From contig CAKMYZ010000004.1 of the NCBI GenBank assembly GCA_929200255.1, forward strand, positions 124,001 through 188,000: a DNA stretch of 64,000 nucleotides, read 5' to 3'. The notes under the pieces were generated by a model that saw only the letters and a list, made by a program, of their open reading frames with translations, searched no databases and had not been told where the DNA came from. Source of the stretch: an uncultured Alphaproteobacteria bacterium (GTDB lineage: Bacteria > Pseudomonadota > Alphaproteobacteria > Rhodobacterales > Rhodobacteraceae). The position numbers and the translations under genes were made by a program. Each line of letters begins with the position of its first letter. The stretch's first letter is position 1. Below, in pieces: positions 29,170 to 37,329 of this stretch.

Positions 29170-29721
29170 ATGAATAGGGAACCGTTGGATTTGGGCGAAG
29201 ACAAGAGCCTTCTCATCGTAGACGATGATGAAGCGTTTCTGCGTCGCCTCGCAAAGGCGATGGGAAAACGCGGGTTCGATGTTGAGATGGCCGGATCCGT
29301 TGCCGCAGGTAAGGCGATCGCTGTTGCCCGCCCACCTGCCTATGCGGTTGTTGATTTGCGGCTTGAGGATGGCAATGGGCTGGATGTCGTGGAAGCGCTG
29401 CGCACCCGTCGCCCCGAAAGCCGGATTGTCGTGCTGACGGGGTACGGGGCGATCGCAACGGCCGTTGCGGCCGTGAAGATCGGTGCGACGGATTACCTGT
29501 CGAAGCCCGCCGATGCCAATGACGTCACAAATGCGTTGCTGGCCCGTCAGGATGAGCTCCCACCGCCACCCGAAAACCCCATGAGCGCGGATCGGGTTCG
29601 CTGGGAGCATATTCAGCGCGTGTACGAACTGTGCGATCGCAATGTTTCTGAAACCGCACGCCGTCTGTCGATGCATCGCCGCACCTTGCAGCGAATCCTG
29701 GCCAAGCGCAGCCCGCGCTAG
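29170..29721 (+). CDS. regA: Response regulator RegA/PrrA
   Basis: Partner of RegB. Receiver domain with acidic pocket LLIVDDDEAF and phospho-acceptor in VVDLRLEDGNGLDV, KPAD motif, the PPPPENP linker, and a C-terminal Fis-type helix-turn-helix NVSETARRLSMHRRTLQRIL that is nearly invariant in this family. 183 aa from ATG 29170; the longer ORF-track start is inside the regB upstream region. No senC gene lies between regB and regA, unlike Rhodobacter. The 148-bp spacer contains GTGCGATTGCAC (29054-29065), a possible regulator site. Confidence 0.96.
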   Translation: MNREPLDLGEDKSLLIVDDDEAFLRRLAKAMGKRGFDVEMAGSVAAGKAIAVARPPAYAVVDLRLEDGNGLDVVEALRTRRPESRIVVLTGYGAIATAVAAVKIGATDYLSKPADANDVTNALLARQDELPPPPENPMSADRVRWEHIQRVYELCDRNVSETARRLSMHRRTLQRILAKRSPR

Positions 29722-29731
29722 GATCAGGGCC

Positions 29732-30601
29732 CTAGGCCGCGGCAAGCAGCCACGATTTGAGGATGCGCGCCTTGGTGGACAGCACGCCCTTTGGATGGAC
29801 GATGTAGTAGCCCAACCCTTTGGGTTGCCGTTGCATGAGACCAATCAGGTTTCCGTCGTTGATGTCGGTTGCGACCAATGCGCTTGATGCCACGCTTAGC
29901 GCTTTGCCCGCCCGCACAGCAGCCATCACCATACCGAATGTGGGCACGTCATTGACAGAACTTTTTGACACGTCGATGCCAGAGTCGAGGACCCAGCGAC
30001 GGGCTTCTTTGTGCATCGACTCAAAGATCCAGGGCAGGCCATCTAGATCATGGAATGTTTTGATCTCGCGCCCTTTCAAAAGCGAAGGTGCGCCAATCAC
30101 CGTGAAATCAGCAGGCAGCAAATGTGTTGCCTCCAATCCGGGCCAATCCCCTTTTCCGTAGCGCACCGCCAGATCGATACCGTCTCTGCGCAGGTCGATC
30201 ACGGTGACATTGGGGTTGATGGACAGGCCAAAGTCCGGGTGCTTCGCCCAGAAGTCCGCAAATCGCGGCATCAGCCAGTTTTCGGCAAAGCTTGGCGTGA
30301 CAGAGAGGGCGATAGGGCGCGTTTCGGCATCAGCCGTCACCGCATGGACACCTTCGATGATTTGCCCGAACCCATCTGAAAGCGCAGCGCCCAAGATCGC
30401 GCCGACCTCTGTTAGCGCCATGCCGCGCCCGTCGCGGACCAGTAAGGAGGTGTTTAGTTCTGCCTCAACCGATCGGACGTGTTGGGCAATGGCCGCATGG
30501 GTGACATTCAGTTCAGCCGCGGCGGCTGTAAATGATCCTAGCCTTGCGGCGGCCTCAAACGCGCGGAGGGCTGCGAGAGAAGGCATGTTACGCCAGTTCA
30601 T
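29732..30601 (-). CDS. LysR-type transcriptional regulator, GcvA-like
   Basis: LysR family: N-terminal winged helix-turn-helix MPSLAALRAFEAAARLGSFTAAAAELNVTHAAIAQHVRSVE and a two-lobed effector domain beginning PIALSVTPSFAENWLMPRFADF, a pattern seen in the GcvA/AmpR branch. 289 aa. Its own target is not evident; it diverges from a 54-residue ORF with a good ribosome binding site, the usual arrangement for a LysR-controlled gene. Ends 11 bp from the convergent regA end. Confidence 0.88.
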   Translation of the reverse strand: MNWRNMPSLAALRAFEAAARLGSFTAAAAELNVTHAAIAQHVRSVEAELNTSLLVRDGRGMALTEVGAILGAALSDGFGQIIEGVHAVTADAETRPIALSVTPSFAENWLMPRFADFWAKHPDFGLSINPNVTVIDLRRDGIDLAVRYGKGDWPGLEATHLLPADFTVIGAPSLLKGREIKTFHDLDGLPWIFESMHKEARRWVLDSGIDVSKSSVNDVPTFGMVMAAVRAGKALSVASSALVATDINDGNLIGLMQRQPKGLGYYIVHPKGVLSTKARILKSWLLAAA

Positions 30602-30697
30602 ATGATAGTCCAGCTTTCATTTCAGAAACCATAATGAGTCGCAATATAATTTCGAAGTCAATAGAAAACGGATATCACAGCCTCGAAAGGAAAAGCC

Positions 30698-30862
30698 ATG
30701 CTTTCACTTCTTATAGACGGTGTTCTTAACCGCCGCCGCCCATCCAAGTGGGACGCACCACAGCATTTCAAGTCTCCACACTACCCCCGCAGCACTGCCG
30801 AGCGGGAGCGCGAAGAGGCAGAGCGTCGCCACAGGGCAATGCGCAATGCCGGTTTATGGTAG
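30698..30862 (+). CDS. Small basic hypothetical protein (54 aa)
   Basis: ATG 30698 to TAG 30862, below the ORF-track size cut. The translation starts MLSLLIDGVLNRRRPSKWD, has a tract PQHFKSPHYPRSTAERER and ends RRHRAMRNAGLW. Short hydrophobic N-terminus, then a charged Arg/Glu-rich helix. A strong AAAGGA ribosome binding site lies 7 bp before the start. It diverges from the LysR gene across 96 bp and ends 7 bp from the convergent gspC-like gene. No known function recognised. Confidence 0.6.
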   Translation: MLSLLIDGVLNRRRPSKWDAPQHFKSPHYPRSTAEREREEAERRHRAMRNAGLW

Positions 30863-30868
30863 TCAGGA

Positions 30869-31345
30869 TCAGGGGTTTCCCGAAGACAGCGAAATCACCT
30901 GACGCTCACCATCCGAAGAGATGACAACGACCGAGGTGTCCGTGATCTCTTCGATCTCCCAGTTCCCGATCTTCTCTCCGACCCTCCGTCTGAGAAGGTC
31001 GGGACGATTGGACAACCGCATCAAGGCAATGCGATCATTCTCGTCATTCACAATACCTGTCAGGCTTAACGTGATAGCGACAGGTGCTGGCTCTGCCACC
31101 GTGGCGATCACAGGGGGCCGGCGCGTGATATGGAACAGCGGACGCTCAACAAGGTTTTGGGCCCCTTGCGCAAGCACTTCTATTGCATTTGGTGCGTCGT
31201 CGGACGGGGTGGATTGTGTTGTTGGCGGTGGTGCTGCCTGACCATCGCGACCCAGTGGCATCCAAATGACACCAGCCAAAACAACGCAAATCAGCCCCGC
31301 CGCGAGCGGGACCGTGGTTTGGATATGCGGAGACAGTTTGATCAT
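30869..31345 (-). CDS. gspC: T2SS inner-membrane protein GspC-like (HR domain, no PDZ)
   Basis: 158 aa: one N-terminal membrane helix (VPLAAGLICVVLAGVIWMPL), a Pro/Thr-rich linker, then an HR-type domain with RPLFHITRRPP and SLTGIVNDENDRIALMRL. GspC normally links the platform to the secretin through the HR domain. There is no C-terminal PDZ or coiled coil, so this is a minimal GspC (or GspN/C-type) protein. Last gene of the DUF1800-DUF1501-gspL-gspM-gspC operon, overlapping gspM by ATGA. The letter assignment depends on context. Confidence 0.7.
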   Translation of the reverse strand: MIKLSPHIQTTVPLAAGLICVVLAGVIWMPLGRDGQAAPPPTTQSTPSDDAPNAIEVLAQGAQNLVERPLFHITRRPPVIATVAEPAPVAITLSLTGIVNDENDRIALMRLSNRPDLLRRRVGEKIGNWEIEEITDTSVVVISSDGERQVISLSSGNP

Positions 31346-31875
31346 TGTGATGCAAACCCGCTCAACTTGAGCTGGATCGCCAAGGGTCGCTCATCCACGT
31401 TGCGATTGTTGCTGCGCGCACGGCGGAGCGAGATACTGTCGACCACAATCATTGGGTCGTGGCTTGCCAGACTTTCCATGAAGCTGCCAAGCTCGTTTTC
31501 CTGTACGACGCCATTGAGCGTCAGAGCTAGCCGCAGAGATCCGTTCAATGGTTCGACCTGATCGGCACGAATAACCTCTAGCCTGACTTGATATTCGTCC
31601 GCCAATGCCTGCATGTCACTTTGCATCTGCGCTTGCGCCAGTTGCGGTGTCTCACTGACATAGAATGTATTTTGCATCAGCGCGCCCGCCTGTGGCTGTG
31701 CGGCACGTTCCGCCATTGCAATGGCATCCAGCTGGTCACTGATCCCCGCGTATTTGCTGCGGGCGATATTCGTCAGAACCAGTGTGAGCACAATCAGCAG
31801 GATAGATGTTCCAACAACCAGCAGTGTCCCGAAACGCCGAACAAGTGTTGGGTTATGAAAGGTAAAGTTACTCAT
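31342..31875 (-). CDS. gspM: T2SS platform protein GspM-like
   Basis: 177 aa with one membrane helix near residues 15-37 (FGTLLVVGTSILLIVLTLVLTNI), a coiled-coil stretch rich in Ala and Gln, and a ferredoxin-like C-terminal domain (RLALTLNGVVQENELGSFMESLA), the architecture of GspM/PilO. Overlaps its neighbours on both sides (1 bp with gspL, 4 bp with gspC). GspM stabilises GspL in the inner-membrane platform. Identified by architecture and position, not by strong motif. Confidence 0.72.
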   Translation of the reverse strand: MSNFTFHNPTLVRRFGTLLVVGTSILLIVLTLVLTNIARSKYAGISDQLDAIAMAERAAQPQAGALMQNTFYVSETPQLAQAQMQSDMQALADEYQVRLEVIRADQVEPLNGSLRLALTLNGVVQENELGSFMESLASHDPMIVVDSISLRRARSNNRNVDERPLAIQLKLSGFASQ

Positions 31876-32939
31876 CAGATTTCACCTGTCAGAACAGCGT
31901 TGATGCGGAACCGTTCGAGATTTTGGGTGTTGTCGCGGGTCACTGGAGAACCAAATTCGATGTCCTTCAGCGAGGGTAGTGCGGCTAGCAGCCGTGTCAC
32001 CTCAGCAGCTGAAGGTGCAAACCCGATGATTGTAACGTCCTCGCCATCAACCAGCATCTGTTCCAGCCAGACGCCGTCTGGCAGCGCGTTGGCCATGGTG
32101 CCGATGATTGTCAGGCGGGCGTTTCCCATGTCACGTCGTTCTTGCAGGCCACGGGTGACGGCCTGTTCTGCCGCCAATTCACGTAGTTTGGCCGTTGCTT
32201 CGTTAGCTTGTTCCGTCACGCTATTGCTACGTATGGATTGGACGAAGAAAAGTGCGGTGGCGGAGGCAAAGAATAGGGTAAAGGCGCCGATCGGGAACCG
32301 CAGTGTGGGTGGAATTTTCCTGAGATGTGCCAAAATGCTTCCAGCGGATGCCAGCCGCGAGGGCTTATCGAGCCAATACGGTGCAACCGCGACACGAAGC
32401 GAGCCATCCGGGCGGTGCCGCCGCGCAAGGTTGATGGATTTGCCTGTGTGCTCCATGGCATCAAGAACCCAATCCACGGCTCCCTTCAACACGATCGCCG
32501 CCTCAACGATCCAGTCGCCGTTGGGCGTTTCCTTTGCCGACCAAAACCAGACAGATTGATCACTTTGTATGGGAGAGCGGAATTCCAGTTCTGTCTCGAT
32601 GATTGCCTCAAGGTCGTTGAATGGGCCGTTGGGAACCTGGAACGTCAGATCAAAAGCGGTGCGTCCGGCAAAGACGATATCAATCTCTTTTTCAGGCAGA
32701 TCTTCCAGACAAATCGTCAATTCACCTAAATTCGAGAAATTCATCACATCTTCGTCCAGCCGCAGGGCATAGGATGTGTCGCCAAGAAAAAGTTCAGGCG
32801 GGGGCGATTTCTTGGGGATTCGCGGCGGTTCGTGCAGCATCGAGATGCTGGTCGACGCAAGATTCGCCAATTTAGTGAAGGTATTAACGGATTTTTGTGC
32901 CGCCGATGGGTTAGATGGCATGTCTGGTGATGGTGTCAT
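31875..32939 (-). CDS. gspL: T2SS platform protein GspL-like (PilN domain)
   Basis: 354 aa. A cytoplasmic region of about 230 residues containing YALRLDEDVMNFSNLGEL, a membrane helix FPIGAFTLFFASATALFFVQSI, then a periplasmic PilN/GspL-type domain with long helices and LPDGVWLEQMLVDGEDVTIIGFAPS. GspL connects the GspE ATPase to the membrane platform. Follows DUF1501 by 84 bp, a gap that holds a strong hairpin. Confidence 0.75.
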   Translation of the reverse strand: MTPSPDMPSNPSAAQKSVNTFTKLANLASTSISMLHEPPRIPKKSPPPELFLGDTSYALRLDEDVMNFSNLGELTICLEDLPEKEIDIVFAGRTAFDLTFQVPNGPFNDLEAIIETELEFRSPIQSDQSVWFWSAKETPNGDWIVEAAIVLKGAVDWVLDAMEHTGKSINLARRHRPDGSLRVAVAPYWLDKPSRLASAGSILAHLRKIPPTLRFPIGAFTLFFASATALFFVQSIRSNSVTEQANEATAKLRELAAEQAVTRGLQERRDMGNARLTIIGTMANALPDGVWLEQMLVDGEDVTIIGFAPSAAEVTRLLAALPSLKDIEFGSPVTRDNTQNLERFRINAVLTGEI

Positions 32940-32965
32940 GCCGAAACAAAGTCCCTGAACGAATT

Positions 32966-32994
32966 ACGCTGAGAGGCACTTTGCCCCTCAGCGT
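32966..32994. repeat. Intercistronic hairpin between DUF1501 and gspL genes
   Basis: ACGCTGAG-aGGC-actt-tGCCc-CTCAGCGT: an 8-bp perfect outer stem, one mismatch and an inner 3-bp stem. No T-run follows on the minus strand, so it is more likely an mRNA processing, stability or attenuation element than a terminator. Confidence 0.6.
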
Positions 32995-33023
32995 CAGACT
33001 TTTCAACCATGTCAGTTTTGGTG

Positions 33024-34340
33024 TTACGCGATACCCCGGGTAAACAGGTTGTGGTTTGTGAAAGAGTGGTTTGGGAAGACCGTCGAGATCAGACCCTCAG
33101 GCATACCCATATGGAGGACCATGATTTCACCAACGACATCACGGAATTCAGTGACATGCGGCAGGTAGCGCCCGAACCGTAGCTGATCTTCAGCAATTGA
33201 TGTGACGTCCGGTCCAAGACCGCCCATTGTCGAGCCACCAAATGCGAACCAGGATGACGCGTGCCCGTGGTCGGTACCGATTGTGCCGTTCTCTTTGACG
33301 GTTCGGCCGAATTCGGTGCAAACCAGAACCACAACATCATCGATGCCTGTACCCATGTCACGATAGAACGTCAGCAGGTCGTTGGCGCCCTGGCGCATCC
33401 GGCTATGATAGCGAAAGTTCGGGTCGCTAAAGCGGTTTGCATTGTTTGCGCCCGGGATTTGGTTGGAGTGCGTATCCCAACCAATGTTGAAGTCCATCGC
33501 AGCCACTTCAAGCGGCACGCCAGCCTTCAACAATTGTGCGGCTAGGCGCAGACCACGGCCAAGGCCGCTGTTGGAATATTCCATACCCCCTGCCTCGACC
33601 ACATAGTTCAATCCAGCGGCCTGCACTTCGGCAATCGAATCAAGCATCACCAGCTGGTTGTCACGCAGATCACCTTCCAGCCCAGGCTGGTCGATCTCGT
33701 GCATAGCGATGTCGCGCATCATATCCGTCAAGCGGTTATCAGCACAGCCAGAGCCGCTGCAAAGGACGGGGTGCTCTAAGTTGAAGCCATTGCGGTCATT
33801 CACGGCGGGGACGACAATACTGCCACGCTGTTCGGTGCTGAGCGATCTTTTCCCCAGAACGGCGCCGCGCAGTGGGTGGTCTGGCCCGGTGATGTTCTGC
33901 ATGTAGCGGTTCAGATAGCCGTCGATGATGTTGTTGCGCGCACCAGTGCCAATCCAGCGCTGGTTATCAAAGTGCGACCGGTTACCGTCGCTGATCGCTG
34001 TGGCGGGAGCGATCATCAGGCGGCCAGCATCCCAGATTTCCATCAGCGGCTCAAGATTCGGGTTCAGGGCACGATAGGTGCTACCAAGGCTGATCGCTGA
34101 GTTTGCGTCGCTTGACACGGGGGCATCAATCGCCAGATTGGGCCGATGTTGATAATAGGCCATGTCTCCGACAGGTGGGACAAGGTGTAGACCATCGGCC
34201 CCACCACGCATGAATATCTTGATGAAAGACTTACCTTCGGTGCTTTGGCCGAAAGAAAACTTTGGTGCGCCGGCGACACCTGCCATGCTTGCAGCGGCCA
34301 CCATTGCTGAGGACTTCAGGAATTCTCTACGGTTTTTCAA
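33024..34340 (-). CDS. DUF1501 family protein with Tat signal
   Basis: 438 aa. N-terminal twin-arginine signal KNRREFLKSSAMVAAASMAGVAGAPKFSFG, so exported folded to the periplasm. The body matches DUF1501 (alkaline phosphatase/sulfatase superfamily-like): FIKIFMRGGADGLHLVPPVGD, MDFNIGWDTHSNQ and VVLVCTEFGRTVKENGTIGTDHGHAS. Metal ligands Asp/His are visible, but activity is unknown. Immediately follows the DUF1800 gene (36 bp) and precedes gspL. Tat export is compatible with later secretion by the T2SS. Confidence 0.87.
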   Translation of the reverse strand: MKNRREFLKSSAMVAAASMAGVAGAPKFSFGQSTEGKSFIKIFMRGGADGLHLVPPVGDMAYYQHRPNLAIDAPVSSDANSAISLGSTYRALNPNLEPLMEIWDAGRLMIAPATAISDGNRSHFDNQRWIGTGARNNIIDGYLNRYMQNITGPDHPLRGAVLGKRSLSTEQRGSIVVPAVNDRNGFNLEHPVLCSGSGCADNRLTDMMRDIAMHEIDQPGLEGDLRDNQLVMLDSIAEVQAAGLNYVVEAGGMEYSNSGLGRGLRLAAQLLKAGVPLEVAAMDFNIGWDTHSNQIPGANNANRFSDPNFRYHSRMRQGANDLLTFYRDMGTGIDDVVVLVCTEFGRTVKENGTIGTDHGHASSWFAFGGSTMGGLGPDVTSIAEDQLRFGRYLPHVTEFRDVVGEIMVLHMGMPEGLISTVFPNHSFTNHNLFTRGIA

Positions 34341-34376
34341 TTTGGATACCTTTCCTAATCGGATGGGAGCCGAGGC

Positions 34377-37001
34377 TTATTGCAGTTGGAGGCTTGGGAG
34401 GACGACCAGAAGACCGACCGCACGTTGGTACGCTTCGTTTTCGTTCTGACCAACGGGATCAAAAATACCGTCTTCGTCCTTCAGCAGTTCAATGAGGGCT
34501 TCATACTCTTCCAGTGTGAACCGGTCTGCGGTTGCGATCGTCAGCAGGTAAGCCGCAACTTCTTCTGCGGTCACAAGCCCAGCATCGGCCACCATAGTAC
34601 CTACATCAAAATTGTAGTCATTTTCACGGAAAGAGACTTCAACGATCGACCGATATTGACCCATCAACGCAGCAGAGTTCATCCACGCATCACCATTTTC
34701 GGGCAACCCGGTGGGAACAAGGAATGTGAAGGGGTCATAGCCTGCGTTGACAGCACCGGTCCGGAAGCGCTCGAAGAACGTGCCATCGTCGTCACCGGCG
34801 TCCGGTGACATCCCGAGGGCACGGATTACACCAACAACGAATTCGTAAGGCGTACGGCCCTTGTTGCGCTGATATTCAACATTTGTGATGAAGTCTGGTG
34901 CGGTCAGGACGGCACGCAGAACCTCGCCCATATCGCCATCTGTTGCGACCCATGCTGCTGTGCACAGATCAACAAAGCTTGCCGGCGGTTCATCCGCCAC
35001 AAACTTTTGGACGATCTTGCCGCAAACATAAGAGTGTGTGCGCGGATCATCGGCGAGGATCGCAATCAACTCTTCGCCTTCTTGGACACCGGCAGCACCG
35101 CTGCGGCCAGGAATTGTTACGTTCAGGAAGGGGATCACCTTGTCGTCGGTGTCATGGCGATCCGCACGAAAATTGAAGTCGTATGTTGCAGAGTCATCTT
35201 CATCGTTGGGATTGGTGCGTACGTAGTTCCAACCGGTAAAGATCTCTGACACGGCCACAACGTCGTCGTCGCCATAGCCACCATCAACACCAACGGTGTG
35301 AAGTTCCAGAATCTCGCGACCGTAGTTTTCGTTGATGTTGCCGACACGGCTTTGGTCGTTATCGAGGAATTGCGACATCAAAGGGCTGCGTGCGGAGTAG
35401 AGCAGTAGATCTTCAAAGCGACCAAAGGCGTTCTCGCGGAAGAATACGCGATCATCGATCGCCTGGACGCGAACGCTGCTGTTTTTATTGGCAGCGTGGA
35501 AGTGGTTGCTCCAGAATTGGCCCATCACATCCTGCAACTGCTTCTCTGAAAACGCGGAATGCGCCATGTTGTGGAAGAACAAGCGGTTGGTAATGTTGCC
35601 ATTGCTGGTGTTATCACGGCGTAACATCTGGTCGAAGTTCATGGACCGGAATGCTGCATCGCTGATGCTGTCGGGGTTCAGCTGTTCTGCAACATAGGCA
35701 TTGAAACCCATCGCACGGACCCGCGTGTACAGATCTTCGGTTGCGCCAAAGCTCATGCGGGACAGGGCCTGACCGACGCCGTCGGCAGTAACGCCGGTTG
35801 TGAATTCGTAAGATATTGGCGCGCTTGCAACATTCGAGTTGCTTGCGGATCCGCCGGTCAGCGTTACCGCAACGTCACCGGTGGTCAAATCTTCCGGGAA
35901 GAGGCGTACAGCAAACTGACCCGTTGCTCTGCCCACATCGACCGTTGTTGTACGGCCAGAGGGTGCAATCGTGACGTTGACGATGTCGAATGTCAGCGGG
36001 TCCATCACTGCCCCGAACAGCGTTTGGCCGGTGTAGGACACAACACCGGCAGCTGTTGCGCCAGCGGTGATCTGCACTGCTTCTGTCAATGTTACATCGG
36101 TTGGCGGTGTCAGCGCACTGGAAGTAGCCGTGCCATCAGGCACAGGTGTTGGTGTGGGGGTCGGTGTTGGTGTGGGGGTTGGTGTGGGGGTTGGTGTTGG
36201 TGTTGGTGTTGGTGTGGGGGTCGGTGTTGGTGTAGGGGTCGGCGTCGGTGTGTTGCCACCGCCACCACCAGTTGCCTGCATCACAGAGTTGATCGCACCC
36301 TCAACGGACCTGCGAAACACACCGCCACCACCGCCACTACGGCTACCGCCGTCAGAACCGGGTGCTGTCGCGCTTTGAGTTGCCGAAGCTTCGGCTATGC
36401 GCGCAGAAGTTGTTTTAGAAGAGGTGCCACCAATCACAAATGGTTCGCGGGTTGTTGTCGTATTCGCTGACGCGACTTGCATTTCTGTCGCAGGTGATGC
36501 CTGAGGAGACGAGGAACCAGATACTGGAGAAATCGAAGCCAAGAGCGTCTGTGCCTGCTCGTCTGTCAGCGCTTGTGCCACATTCGCAAGGCTCGCTGGG
36601 GTATCACCCAAAGCATAGAATGAAACCAATGCAATCTGCTCGACTGATAGGTCTTGCCCATCGAATTCGATCAGGTGATCGCCCGCTTTCAGCGACGTGA
36701 TCGCCCGAAATGGCTGTGCTGCGGCGTTGCCGCCAGTGGGTACGACCAAAATAGCTGACCCATCAACGGAGAGTGTCAGGCTGCGGTCAGCAGGAGCTGT
36801 GAAAACATATGTGCCGTCAGCTGGAACGGAAACACGCAGCGGAATAATGGTCGAACGCGTTTCAAGGGAAGCTGCGGTGAGCGCACTATCGGCGTTACCA
36901 AGTTTATTTGCGATTGCGGCTTCTTGAGCCAGGGCACTCGTGGCCATGGCGGAGACAAAAATTGGTGTGGCGACGAGCAGTCTGGTGCTGACAAGTTTCA
37001 T
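34377..37001 (-). CDS. DUF1800 family exported protein with Thr-Pro repeat linker
   Basis: 874 aa from ATG 37001 (Sec signal [26 protein letters not shown]); the ORF-track start lies 156 bp further upstream in the promoter region and adds no family sequence. Order: N-terminal beta-rich domain, low-complexity Ser/Gly region, 18 Thr-Pro dipeptides (residues about 251-286), an Ig-like domain, then DUF1800 from about 405 to the end ([50 protein letters not shown]). Function unknown. DUF1800 and DUF1501 genes are usually adjacent. First gene of the operon that continues into gspL-gspM-gspC. Confidence 0.85.
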   Translation of the reverse strand: MKLVSTRLLVATPIFVSAMATSALAQEAAIANKLGNADSALTAASLETRSTIIPLRVSVPADGTYVFTAPADRSLTLSVDGSAILVVPTGGNAAAQPFRAITSLKAGDHLIEFDGQDLSVEQIALVSFYALGDTPASLANVAQALTDEQAQTLLASISPVSGSSSPQASPATEMQVASANTTTTREPFVIGGTSSKTTSARIAEASATQSATAPGSDGGSRSGGGGGVFRRSVEGAINSVMQATGGGGGNTPTPTPTPTPTPTPTPTPTPTPTPTPTPTPTPTPTPVPDGTATSSALTPPTDVTLTEAVQITAGATAAGVVSYTGQTLFGAVMDPLTFDIVNVTIAPSGRTTTVDVGRATGQFAVRLFPEDLTTGDVAVTLTGGSASNSNVASAPISYEFTTGVTADGVGQALSRMSFGATEDLYTRVRAMGFNAYVAEQLNPDSISDAAFRSMNFDQMLRRDNTSNGNITNRLFFHNMAHSAFSEKQLQDVMGQFWSNHFHAANKNSSVRVQAIDDRVFFRENAFGRFEDLLLYSARSPLMSQFLDNDQSRVGNINENYGREILELHTVGVDGGYGDDDVVAVSEIFTGWNYVRTNPNDEDDSATYDFNFRADRHDTDDKVIPFLNVTIPGRSGAAGVQEGEELIAILADDPRTHSYVCGKIVQKFVADEPPASFVDLCTAAWVATDGDMGEVLRAVLTAPDFITNVEYQRNKGRTPYEFVVGVIRALGMSPDAGDDDGTFFERFRTGAVNAGYDPFTFLVPTGLPENGDAWMNSAALMGQYRSIVEVSFRENDYNFDVGTMVADAGLVTAEEVAAYLLTIATADRFTLEEYEALIELLKDEDGIFDPVGQNENEAYQRAVGLLVVLPSLQLQ
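36144..36251. repeat. Hexanucleotide repeat encoding (Thr-Pro)18
   Basis: Eighteen tandem 6-bp units (GGTGTT/GGTGTG/GGGGTC variants on the plus strand) encode 18 Thr-Pro dipeptides in the DUF1800 protein. Codon variation between units suggests selection for the peptide, but the near-identical units make slippage and assembly errors likely. It gives rise to spurious plus-strand Val-Gly ORFs. Confidence 0.92.
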
Positions 37002-37329
37002 GTTTGTGCTCTCTGCTAGTTGTTTCGTCGGCAGGCTGTGTGCAGGCCAACCAGGTAAACTGAATATGAACGAAGATGCTTTGGGAGATCGCATGAAATC
37101 AACTTCGTCCATAGTTTTGACACGAATAGGCGTGAAAACGCTTAGAACCGTTGCCAATTCGCGGACACTTGCCAGAATATTAGCGATATATCCATCTTTT
37201 TGCGCTAATTAGGCCAACTTGCCGCAAACTTAGACATGGATTTACCCTGTCCGGACCAACTACTGTTGCAAATGGAAACAGTAGAATCACGCGGCAGCTC
37301 TATCTGCCCTCGAATCAAAGGCAAAAGAC
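37002..37329. promoter_or_regulatory. Divergent control region between the two T2SS operons
   Basis: 328-bp gene-free stretch between the DUF1800 start and gspE start. Two inverted repeats: ATTAGCG...CGCTAAT (37179-37209, 17-bp spacer) and CTACTGTT...AACAGTAG (37260-37284, 9-bp spacer). The second lies about 45 bp before the gspE start and could be an operator or a 5'-UTR hairpin. No classical -35/-10 pair was convincing. Confidence 0.5.

Noticed and set aside
36141-36254. Tandem repeats as a possible CRISPR array
   Set aside because: Units are only 6 bp with no spacers and encode a Thr-Pro linker in frame.
36067-36378. Plus-strand ORF with a long Val-Gly repeat
   Set aside because: Reverse reading of the (Thr-Pro)18 tract in the DUF1800 gene.
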